From assembly GCA_041739465.1 (NCBI GenBank), contig JBGSNX010000088.1, positions 1 to 7,930 on the forward strand: a stretch of DNA of 7,930 bases, read 5' to 3'. The notes under the pieces were generated by a model. The model did not search any database. It was not told the origin of the DNA and saw only the letters and a list, made by a program, of their open reading frames with translations. How positions within the stretch are numbered: position 1 is the first letter of the stretch; the number at the start of each line of letters is the position of its first letter. This document shows positions 1 to 6,038 of this stretch, in pieces. A program made the translations under genes and the position numbers. This DNA comes from BOKV01 sp041739465 (GTDB lineage: Bacteria; Pseudomonadota; Alphaproteobacteria; Rhizobiales; Rhizobiaceae).

Positions 1-112
1 GGGCGCGGCGGGCACGCGCCAGCGCGTTTTGCGCCGCTGCTGCGGACATTACCGGCCGCTCGGCATAAATCGAGCCGTCGATGGGCGAAATGCATTTGAG
101 GGTGTTTGTCAT
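1..112 (-). CDS. Aldehyde dehydrogenase, N-terminal fragment (runs off the window)
   Basis: This reading frame is open from an ATG at 112 to the window edge (37 codons plus one base). It begins MTNTLKCISPIDGSIYAERP and continues into an Ala/Arg-rich helix. An opening of the type 'ISPIDGS.YAERP' followed by an Ala-rich helix is typical of NAD(P)-dependent aldehyde dehydrogenases (ALDH superfamily) of Rhizobiales. The Rossmann fold and the catalytic Cys/Glu lie outside, so activity cannot be judged. The start is supported by a purine-rich GAGAAGAAA just before the ATG, which overlaps the stop codon of the PIN gene 7 bases upstream. It is probably co-transcribed and translationally coupled with that gene. 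By context it would oxidise the aldehyde made by the GMC dehydrogenase or released from a gamma-glutamylated amine; that is inference. The family call is fairly safe, the substrate unknown. Confidence 0.72.
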   Translation of the reverse strand, partial: MTNTLKCISPIDGSIYAERPVMSAAAAQNALARARRA

Positions 113-119
113 TTTCTTC

Positions 120-533
120 TCAACATTCCAGTGCGAGCACATTTCCGTCGCGTGCGTAGGCGAGAATTGCCTTGTCACGGGTTATGACCGTTAGTCCAGT
201 CATCCTCGCGGTTGCAATGACAATTCTGTCGAACGGATCGCGAATGGGACATTCGGGCAGGTAGCAGGAGCCAATAAGCAGGTCAGGTTCGAGCCCGAGC
301 AATTCCACGCCGCTGCGTGACAAAAAGGTCCGGAACCAATCCTTGGGGTCCATCGCGAACTTCTGGCGACCGCTTGACGACAGCAATCCGATCTCGAGGG
401 CGGTTATTGCCGACAAACAAACGCGGCCCTCGGTTTCCACCGCTTCTTCAAGCGCGGCTTTGGCCGCGCTTGAAATGGGTTCATCGAGCGCTGTCCAGAT
501 AACTGCACAGGTATCAAGCAGCAATCCGCTCAT
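120..533 (-). CDS. VapC-type PIN-domain ribonuclease (toxin)
   Basis: The product is 137 residues, the normal size for a single PIN domain. The acidic residues that bind Mg/Mn in VapC toxins are all present: Asp7 in LLLDTCAVIW, Glu47 in SAITALEIG, Asp99 and Asp102 in the very typical RDPFDRIVIATA, and Asp120 in VITRD. Family members are endoribonucleases that cut tRNA, rRNA or mRNA when released from their antitoxin; the target here is unknown. I chose the ATG at 533 because it overlaps the stop of the upstream gene as ATGA (the usual toxin-antitoxin arrangement) and because the PIN fold begins directly with it. An in-frame ATG at 560 would only add nine residues inside the upstream gene. The active site looks intact, so the toxin is probably functional. 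Confidence 0.9.
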   Translation of the reverse strand: MSGLLLDTCAVIWTALDEPISSAAKAALEEAVETEGRVCLSAITALEIGLLSSSGRQKFAMDPKDWFRTFLSRSGVELLGLEPDLLIGSCYLPECPIRDPFDRIVIATARMTGLTVITRDKAILAYARDGNVLALEC

Positions 534-997
534 TTGCCACCGAATTTCTTGGTGAGCCAACTGGCCAATCCGGCGTCCGGCGCAGCAAGATCGATACTCG
601 GGTTCAAGGTCATCGTCCCTTTCATGCAGCCGAAAATCGAACGGGCTGGCTTACTCGCAGCGCCGTGAAGCTTGGCCTGAGCTGGTTCCTCAAGACCAGC
701 GGAATAGCCGCCCGGCGCCTTCTCGCCACCAGCAGACTGACTTGCCGGCGTCGTACTGCGAACCTTTCGGAAAACCAGTTTCTCACCGACAATGTCGACC
801 TGTTCGGTTTCATAACCGGCTTCCAGCCACTCTCGCGTCATCACGTTGTTGGAAGGATTATTGCTCCACCAGGCCGGATACTGCTTTGAAGCAGGCAGGC
901 GTTCACCGACGACGCGTTCAATGTCGGAAAATGTCATGCGCACATACTGCCTGCCCTGCTGTTTCAGATAATCATTCAAAGGCGCGTACTTACCCAT
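530..997 (-). CDS. DUF7662-type protein with antitoxin-like C-terminal tail (putative antitoxin of the PIN toxin)
   Basis: The product is 155 residues in three parts. Residues 1-79 (MGKYAPLNDYL..., TFSDIERVVGERLPASK, PAWWSNN, REWLEAGY, EKLVFRKV) match the pattern I associate with DUF7662: a short start motif, an 'IE..LG..LP' segment, a Trp-Trp pair (43-44) and 'W..AG'. Residues 80-118 are a low-complexity Ala/Gly/Ser/Pro linker. Residues 119-155 contain IFGCMKGTMTLNPSIDLAAP, which resembles the toxin-wrapping tail of VapB/Phd antitoxins (F/G..KG....., D-L..P). I see no ribbon-helix-helix, AbrB or Phd DNA-binding domain. The ATG at 997 is chosen for its GGAG seven bases upstream and because the family starts with MGKY; the ATG at 1069 would add 24 residues without family support. 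The stop overlaps the toxin start (ATGA). The antitoxin role is inferred from position and tail. Confidence 0.72.
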   Translation of the reverse strand: MGKYAPLNDYLKQQGRQYVRMTFSDIERVVGERLPASKQYPAWWSNNPSNNVMTREWLEAGYETEQVDIVGEKLVFRKVRSTTPASQSAGGEKAPGGYSAGLEEPAQAKLHGAASKPARSIFGCMKGTMTLNPSIDLAAPDAGLASWLTKKFGGK

Positions 998-1059
998 CAG
1001 GATTCTCCATTGCTGACCAGCGAATTGCCGCACGCCCAGCATGCGCGCTTGAAACCAAA

Positions 1060-1089
1060 ATGTTAACACATGTAGACTTAATGTGTTTA
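1060..1089 (-). promoter_or_regulatory. Inverted repeat and possible promoter/operator before the toxin-antitoxin pair
   Basis: AACACAT (1065-1071) and ATGTGTT (1081-1087) form a perfect 7-base inverted repeat with a 9-base spacer. It overlaps the stop codon of the glutamine synthetase-like gene (1087-1089) and lies about 70 bases before the putative antitoxin start. Read on the minus strand, TGTTAACAT (1068-1060) could be an extended -10 element (TGnTAACAT), but I see no good -35. An autoregulatory operator is the attractive reading, since toxin-antitoxin operons usually bind such repeats. A weak 3' hairpin of the upstream gene is the alternative; it has no U-run. Confidence 0.35.
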
Positions 1090-2457
1090 ATACCGCTCAA
1101 ACCCTCGCGCCAACTCCCAATCGGTAATCCGACGGTCATATTCGAACTGCTCCCACCGGGCCGTGTGCAGGTAGTGCTCGATGGCGTGCTCGCCAAAGGC
1201 GGCAGCGAGCATTTTCGATTTTTCGAGCGCCGCGATGGCCTCGCGCAGCGTCTTGGGGATTTCCGTCAGTTTCGCGCCGGCATAGGCGTCGCCCTCGAAC
1301 GGCTTTTGCAGTTCCAGCTTCTCGTCAATGCCGGCAAGTCCGGCGGCAATCAGCGCTGCAAAGGCGAGATACGGGTTGAGGTCAGCCCCGCCGATCCGGC
1401 ATTCGATACGGATGCCCTTGGTTCCCGCTCCGCAAAGCCGGAAGCCCGCGGTGCGGTTGTCATCAGACCAGATGATCTTTGTCGGCGCGAACGTGCCGAC
1501 CTGGAACCGCTTGTAGGAGTTGATGTAGGGCGCCAGGAAATAGGTGTAATCCTTGGCGTATTTCATTTGCCCCGCCACCCATTGGCGCATCAGCGGCGTC
1601 ATGCCGAAGGGTTCTTTCTTGTCGAGGAACAATGGCGTCTTGCCATCGGCGGACCAGAGCGAATTGTGGATGTGGCTGGAGCTGCCGGCGAGGCCGTAAT
1701 TGTACTTGGCCTTGAAGGTGACTGCCTTGCCCTGCAGGGCGGCGATTTCCTTGGCGCCGTTCTTGATGATCACATGATTGTCCGCCATGTCGATTGCCTC
1801 GTCATAGCGAACATTGATTTCTTCCTGGCCCGGCCCCCACTCGCCCTTGGAATTTTCAATCGGGATGCCCGCACCATTGAGCCCGTTGCGCAGCGCGCGC
1901 ATATAGGTCTCTTCCTTGGTGGTCAGCGAAATCACATAGTCCTGGATGTGCGGCGAAGCGGTGCCAAGCTGGTTCCAGTTCTTGCCGCGCGCCGTGTCAT
2001 AGGTCTCGTCGAACAGGTAGAATTCCAGTTCGGATGCGAAATAGGCGAGATAGCCGCGCTCCTTGAGCCGCGCCACCTGCTTGCGCAGAATGCCGCGCGG
2101 CGAATGCGGCAGGTCCTCGTGATGGTGGTGGTCCTGGACGTCGCAAAGAACCAGCGCCGTCTTCTCCAGCCACGGAATGTGCCGAAGCGTCGACAGGTCC
2201 GGCTTCATGACGAAATCGCCATAGCCCTTGTTCCAGCTCGCCGCCTTGTAGCCAGGCACCGGTTCCATGTCGATGTCATTGGCCAGCAGGTAATTGCACC
2301 CATGCGTTTCGCCATAAGCAGATTCAACGAAAAATGACGCAAGGAACCGCTTGCCGATCAGCCGCCCCTGCATGTCGGATATGCAGACCAGCACCGTGTC
2401 GATGTCGCCTGCCTTCGTTGCCTTTTTCAGTTCATCAAACGTCAGATTGCCTGCCAT
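1087..2457 (-). CDS. Glutamine synthetase-like gamma-glutamyl ligase (PuuA/GlnA3-GlnA4 type)
   Basis: The product is 456 residues, normal for a bacterial glutamine synthetase (GS) family member. The N-terminal beta-grasp region is at about 1-110 (ISDMQGRLIGKR at 26-37). The catalytic domain follows: metal ligands Glu143/Glu145 in ASELEFYLFD, GPGQEEIN at 208-215, GSSSHIHNSLW at 258-268 with the catalytic/metal histidine, and NRTAGFRLCG at 334-343. A His cluster at 110-113 precedes PHSPR, which I recall as usual in this subgroup. These members join glutamate to an amine using ATP (gamma-glutamylputrescine synthetase PuuA, ethanolamide synthetase GlnA4, isopropylamide synthetase IpuC) rather than assimilate ammonia. 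Location between an amine/amino acid permease and an aldehyde dehydrogenase supports the amine role. The ATG at 2457 is chosen because the family starts here and the longer frame (2529) would run through the terminator stem. The ribosome site is weak (GAAAG). Confidence 0.88.
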   Translation of the reverse strand: MAGNLTFDELKKATKAGDIDTVLVCISDMQGRLIGKRFLASFFVESAYGETHGCNYLLANDIDMEPVPGYKAASWNKGYGDFVMKPDLSTLRHIPWLEKTALVLCDVQDHHHHEDLPHSPRGILRKQVARLKERGYLAYFASELEFYLFDETYDTARGKNWNQLGTASPHIQDYVISLTTKEETYMRALRNGLNGAGIPIENSKGEWGPGQEEINVRYDEAIDMADNHVIIKNGAKEIAALQGKAVTFKAKYNYGLAGSSSHIHNSLWSADGKTPLFLDKKEPFGMTPLMRQWVAGQMKYAKDYTYFLAPYINSYKRFQVGTFAPTKIIWSDDNRTAGFRLCGAGTKGIRIECRIGGADLNPYLAFAALIAAGLAGIDEKLELQKPFEGDAYAGAKLTEIPKTLREAIAALEKSKMLAAAFGEHAIEHYLHTARWEQFEYDRRITDWELARGFERY

Positions 2458-2491
2458 GGGAGTACTTTCACTGGTGCTGGACAATGGAAAC

Positions 2492-2523
2492 AAAAAACCG
2501 GCCGCCCTTTGCGGGGCGGCCGG
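2492..2523 (-). terminator. Rho-independent terminator after the permease gene
   Basis: On the minus strand a perfect 10-base stem, CCGGCCGCCC / GGGCGGCCGG, with a 6-base loop (CGCAAA) is followed directly by six T residues. This is a textbook intrinsic terminator, 15 bases after the permease stop codon. It lies only 34 bases before the start codon of the glutamine synthetase-like gene, which is in the same direction, so that gene must depend on readthrough or on a promoter squeezed into the gap. Confidence 0.9.
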
Positions 2524-2538
2524 CAGCAATTCCTGAAA

Positions 2539-4098
2539 TCAGGATGTTTCGCCGATGGCCTTTTCTGCTGCCGCGATCGCAGCCTGGCGCTTGGCGATAC
2601 GTTCGCCGGTTGGCGGACCTTCGAAGCGACGGCTTTCAACCGCGAACCAAAGGACCAGCGCCAAGGCGATGAAGCCGAGGACCACGTAAAGCACGCGCTC
2701 ATTTGGTGGCGCGACCGCGATGAACAGGATCACCGCCATGCCGATCACCGAAAGCCCTGTCACCAGCTTGTAGACGCCAGCGCTCATTGCCCATGGACCG
2801 GGGTTCGGCCACTTCTCGGTTCCGTAAGCCATCAGCCCCGCGACCAGCGGGATGGTGAAGCTGAGGAACAGGAACACCAGCGTCGAGTTCACCACGATGA
2901 CGTAGATCGAGGTTTCACCGACCTTGATGGTCATCGCAAGCAGAACGTAGAGGATGCAAAGGATGGTCGACGTCCAGATCGCCGCTACCGGGGTACGGTA
3001 TTTTGGCGAAACGGTCGCAAGTGCCTTTGAACCGATTGGCATGCCGTCATCGCGAGAAAACGCAAACAGCATGCGGCTGGCCGACGTGACCGTGGCAAGA
3101 CCGCAAAGCAGCTGAGCAATCAGGATGAAGAAATACAGCGCAATTTTCAGCGTCGCTGGCATGATCGCATCCATGGTCGCAAAGAACATGCCCCAGCCCT
3201 GGCCGGCGGCAGTCGCCAGATCCGGAATGGCAAGGGTGATCGCGCAGATCATGATCCAGCCAACCAGCGAAGACCAGAACACCGCAGAAACGATGCCGCG
3301 TGGTACCGACAGGGCTGCGCCCTTGGTTTCCTCGGAAGTGTGAGCCGAGGCGTCATAGCCAGTGATGGTATAGACCGGCAGCAACAGGCACAGCAGGAAC
3401 AGATAGCCGACATTATCGGATTGCGGGAACACGTTTCCACCTGCTTCGCCCGAGAAGTTGGTGAATGTCCACAGCCGCGAAATGTCGATGGCCGGCGCGA
3501 ACGCAAGGCAGGCCACCACCAGCACCGCGGTCGTTGCAAAGATGATGTATCCCGAGAAGTCGGTCAGCATCGTCGTGACCTTGATGCCCAGATGGTTGAA
3601 CAGCGCCTGCAACACGGTGATTGCCGCGACGAAGGAAACAACCTGGATGTCTGTGCCGGTGAAGCCGAATTGCGGCCCGAAAGTGCCGGCAAAGAAATAG
3701 GCCGTGCCGATATTGATCGCGCCCAGAACCGTGATCAGGCCCAGCAGGTTGAGCCAGGCCGTCAGCCAGCCCCAGAACCGGCCGCCGAAAATCGAGGCCC
3801 AGTGGTAGAGGCCGCCCGCTGTTGGGAAGGACGAGGCGATCTGCGCCATCGACAGGGCAAACATGCCCGAAACCATGCAGCCGACAATCCAGCCGATGCC
3901 CGCGCCGGCGCCGCCGACGGAGGAAATTGCCTGGGCAAACGAGTTGATGCCGCCCGAAAGAATGCAGATGATCGAGAAGGAAATGGCGAAGTTCGAGAAG
4001 TTCGACATGGAGCGTGAAAGCTCCTGGGCATAGCCCATTCCGTGAAGGACCTTCATGTCCTCCTTCTTGTCTTTTTCCGTGTAATTTCCGCTGCTCAT
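2539..4098 (-). CDS. APC-superfamily permease, amino acid/choline (GABA permease-like) family
   Basis: The product is 519 residues, almost entirely hydrophobic, with about 12 predicted membrane helices by eye, and a short charged tail at 489-519. Signatures of the amino acid/choline transporter (ACT) branch (yeast UGA4 type) are clear: GYAQELSRSMSNFSNFAISF at 22-41, ISFSIICILSGGINSF at 39-54, TAGGLYHWASIF at 93-104, GYDASAHTSEET at 247-258, and SRMLFAFSRDDGMP at 341-354. Relatives import GABA, choline, ethanolamine, polyamines or amino acids with protons across the inner membrane. The substrate here is not readable; the neighbouring gamma-glutamyl ligase and alcohol dehydrogenase suggest an amine or amino alcohol. 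The ATG at 4098 has a good AGAGGG site seven bases upstream; the open frame extends 60 codons further upstream without family resemblance. It is followed by a strong terminator. Confidence 0.9.
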   Translation of the reverse strand: MSSGNYTEKDKKEDMKVLHGMGYAQELSRSMSNFSNFAISFSIICILSGGINSFAQAISSVGGAGAGIGWIVGCMVSGMFALSMAQIASSFPTAGGLYHWASIFGGRFWGWLTAWLNLLGLITVLGAINIGTAYFFAGTFGPQFGFTGTDIQVVSFVAAITVLQALFNHLGIKVTTMLTDFSGYIIFATTAVLVVACLAFAPAIDISRLWTFTNFSGEAGGNVFPQSDNVGYLFLLCLLLPVYTITGYDASAHTSEETKGAALSVPRGIVSAVFWSSLVGWIMICAITLAIPDLATAAGQGWGMFFATMDAIMPATLKIALYFFILIAQLLCGLATVTSASRMLFAFSRDDGMPIGSKALATVSPKYRTPVAAIWTSTILCILYVLLAMTIKVGETSIYVIVVNSTLVFLFLSFTIPLVAGLMAYGTEKWPNPGPWAMSAGVYKLVTGLSVIGMAVILFIAVAPPNERVLYVVLGFIALALVLWFAVESRRFEGPPTGERIAKRQAAIAAAEKAIGETS

Positions 4099-4187
4099 GG
4101 TTCGTCCCTCTTGTCCCGTTGCGGGGTTGATCCCTGTTTGAAACGCGCCCCGCTGTCTGCCCCCGATGCTCCCGGCAGATTGCAATG

Positions 4188-4197
4188 GAAACGTTTC
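4188..4197. promoter_or_regulatory. GAAACGTTTC palindrome, possible operator upstream of the permease
   Basis: A perfect 10-base palindrome with a central CG sits about 90 bases before the permease start in the 250-base gap after the GMC gene. Its form (TGGAAACGTTTCAG) resembles LacI/GalR-family operators, which are built around a central CG step. A further TGAAACG half-site occurs at 4139-4145, between the palindrome and the gene. No LacI-type regulator gene is in the window, so the identity of any binding protein is inference. I could not place a confident -35/-10 pair nearby. Confidence 0.35.
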
Positions 4198-4304
4198 AGG
4201 ACCGGCTCGTGACGCCGATCCTTGAAATGAGACTAGACCTTCGTAGGGGCCCGCGACAATGGGGCGGTTAGCCGGCAAGAGAAATTATTATTCAACAACC
4301 TGAT

Positions 4305-4337
4305 CGCATTCCTGCACGCTGTCGTTGTAGGAATGCG
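4305..4337. repeat. Inverted repeat 3' of the GMC dehydrogenase gene
   Basis: CGCATTCCT (4305-4313) and AGGAATGCG (4329-4337) are a perfect 9-base inverted repeat with a 15-base spacer, beginning about a dozen bases after the GMC stop codon. The pairing extends by further bases with one mismatch. On the coding strand it is not followed by a T-run (the next bases are ATCAGGTTG), so it is not a classic intrinsic terminator. It may stabilise the 3' end, act as a weak stop, or be a protein-binding site. Confidence 0.5.
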
Positions 4338-4348
4338 CCTCTTCAAGC

Positions 4349-5956
4349 TCAAGCCATCGTGCGGATCAGATGCGCGGCCCTTTCCGCGATCATGATCGTT
4401 GGTGCATTGGTGTTGCCGCCAATCAGTCTTGGCATGACGGAAGCATCAACCACGCGAAGACCGTCAATGCCGCGAACCCGCAAGGTCGGATCAACCACCG
4501 CCATCTCATCGCGCCCCATCCGGCAAGTACCAACCGGATGATAGATCGTGTCGGCACGCGAGCGGATCTGCGAAACCAGCTGCTCATCATTTTCCTGACC
4601 AGTGAGGTACAATTGCTTGTGCCGGTATTTGGCGAGCGCTGGCGCATCGAGGATTTGCTGCGTCAATCTTGTTCCTGCCAGCATGGTCTCCATGTCGCGG
4701 GGGTCGGAAAAATATCCCGGATCGATGCGCGGCGGCGAAAGTGGATCGCTGTCGTGCAATTGAACATCGCCGCGCGAGTGCGGACGCAAAACACAAACAT
4801 GGCAGGAATAGCCGTGGCCAAGATGGATCTTGCGTGTGTGGTCATCAACAAGCCCGGCAACAAAATGCAACTGAACATCCGGCCGATCGAGATCACTTCT
4901 GGTGCGAAGAAATGCTCCAGCTTCCGCGCCCGGTGTAGCGGCCATTCCGGTTCCGTCCTTTCGCCATTGAAAGACCGCCTTGAGAATGTCGAGCGCGCCG
5001 CGCGGTGTCAGGCCCAGCATGCCGGTGTCCAGCGATTTCCACAGCATGATGAAATCGACATGGTCTTGCAGGTTCTGCCCGACGCCCGGCAAATCATGGC
5101 GCACCTCGATGCCGTGGCTCGCAAGATTTGCCGCCGGGCCAATGCCTGAAAGCATCAGCAATTGCGGTGAGTTGAACGCGCCACCACACAGCAGCACCTC
5201 GCGCTTTGCCCGGACATGCTTGATCACGCCATCGTGCCGGTACGCAACGCCGGTTGCCCGGCGCGCAGTCGTCTCAATCTTTGTCGCGTGGGCTTTGGTA
5301 ATGACGTGCAAATTCTTGCGGTCCATCACCGGATGCAGATAGGCAGCCGCAGCTGAGCAGCGTTCCCCGCGCTTTGGTCCGTCCCAGAATTGGGTGACCT
5401 GGTACAACCCTGCCCCGTCCTGGCTTAGACCGTTGAAGTCTTCGTTGCGGTTGATTTGGGTTTCTTCGCAGGCATCGACAAAGGCACGCGAAATCGGCCT
5501 CGGCGTTTGCTGTTCGCCCACCTGAAGCGGCCCTTTGGTGCCGTGGAGCGGGTCATTGGCGCGGCTGTTGCCTTCCGACATCTTGAAAAACGGCAAGACT
5601 TCATTCCAGCCCCAGCCCGCCGCTCCGTCCGCCGCCCAATCATCATAGTCGGAAGGGTGGCCTCGGACATAGAGCATGGCATTAATTGCGCTGGAACCGC
5701 CCAGGGCCTTGCCGCGAGGCTGAAAACCCTTGCGCCCGCCAAGGCCGGGTTGCGGCACGGTTTCGAAAGCCCAATTGTTGATCTTGGGTCGTCCCGGCAG
5801 CATCGCGACCACCCCCAGGGGGGTGCGTATGAGAACGTCCTTGCCGCCACCGCCAGCTTCAATCAGGCAGACGGTGACCGTTTCATCCGCACTCAGCCGG
5901 TTGGCAAGCGTGGATCCTGCAGAGCCGCCGCCGACGATCACATAATCGAATTCCAT
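4349..5956 (-). CDS. GMC-family FAD-dependent alcohol dehydrogenase (choline dehydrogenase-like)
   Basis: The product is 535 residues, usual for bacterial GMC oxidoreductases. The FAD dinucleotide-binding motif is at the N-terminus (VIVGGGSAGSTLANRL, Gly9-x-Gly11-xx-Gly14, with Glu33 for the ribose). GMC signature 1 is at about 80-105 (RGKALGGSSAINAMLYVRG) and signature 2 at 259-273 (GAFNSPQLLMLSGIG). The catalytic pair is His473 in YHPVGTCRMG and Asn515 in GGNTNAPTIMIAE. Family members oxidise a primary alcohol to the aldehyde (BetA does this for choline), passing electrons to the respiratory chain or oxygen. No Sec or Tat signal is seen, so it acts in the cytoplasm or at the inner face of the membrane. 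The ATG at 5956 has a strong AGGGAGG five bases upstream, directly before the FAD motif. The gene lies 82 bases after the PLP enzyme gene, probably in the same operon. True choline specificity is not shown. Confidence 0.92.
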   Translation of the reverse strand: MEFDYVIVGGGSAGSTLANRLSADETVTVCLIEAGGGGKDVLIRTPLGVVAMLPGRPKINNWAFETVPQPGLGGRKGFQPRGKALGGSSAINAMLYVRGHPSDYDDWAADGAAGWGWNEVLPFFKMSEGNSRANDPLHGTKGPLQVGEQQTPRPISRAFVDACEETQINRNEDFNGLSQDGAGLYQVTQFWDGPKRGERCSAAAAYLHPVMDRKNLHVITKAHATKIETTARRATGVAYRHDGVIKHVRAKREVLLCGGAFNSPQLLMLSGIGPAANLASHGIEVRHDLPGVGQNLQDHVDFIMLWKSLDTGMLGLTPRGALDILKAVFQWRKDGTGMAATPGAEAGAFLRTRSDLDRPDVQLHFVAGLVDDHTRKIHLGHGYSCHVCVLRPHSRGDVQLHDSDPLSPPRIDPGYFSDPRDMETMLAGTRLTQQILDAPALAKYRHKQLYLTGQENDEQLVSQIRSRADTIYHPVGTCRMGRDEMAVVDPTLRVRGIDGLRVVDASVMPRLIGGNTNAPTIMIAERAAHLIRTMA

Positions 5957-6005
5957 GAAATCCTCCCTGTGCCCCGCCAGAAGCTTGAGAGAGGCCCGCA
6001 AAAGG

Positions 6006-6032
6006 ATTGCGCGATTTTAAACACTGCGCAAT
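6006..6032. repeat. Inverted repeat 3' of the class V aminotransferase gene
   Basis: ATTGCGC (6006-6012) and GCGCAAT (6026-6032) form a perfect 7-base inverted repeat around a 13-base AT-rich spacer, six bases after the aminotransferase stop codon. On the coding strand it is followed by CCTTTTG, a poor T-run. It could be a weak terminator or an RNA-stabilising hairpin between this gene and the GMC gene. Confidence 0.45.
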
Positions 6033-6038
6033 GGAAAT

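Noticed and set aside
2109..2146. His-rich run (HHHH) in the glutamine synthetase-like protein as a metal-sensing insert
   Set aside because: From memory, a His-containing D-H-H-x-H-E segment before PHSPR is usual in this subgroup, so it is probably not a special insertion.
742..2337. 531-codon plus-strand open frame
   Set aside because: It is antisense to the glutamine synthetase-like gene and the putative antitoxin. Its translation shows no family motifs, and long antisense frames are common in GC-rich coding DNA.
3340..4017. 225-codon plus-strand open frame opposite the permease
   Set aside because: The translation is Arg/Gln/Asp-rich without recognisable motifs, a typical complement of codons for hydrophobic helices; the permease frame has clear family signatures.
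5811..5824. ACCCCCAGGGGGGT near-palindrome
   Set aside because: It lies inside the GMC coding region, where it encodes part of the conserved N-terminal region (TPLGVV); most likely codon choice, with no sign of function.
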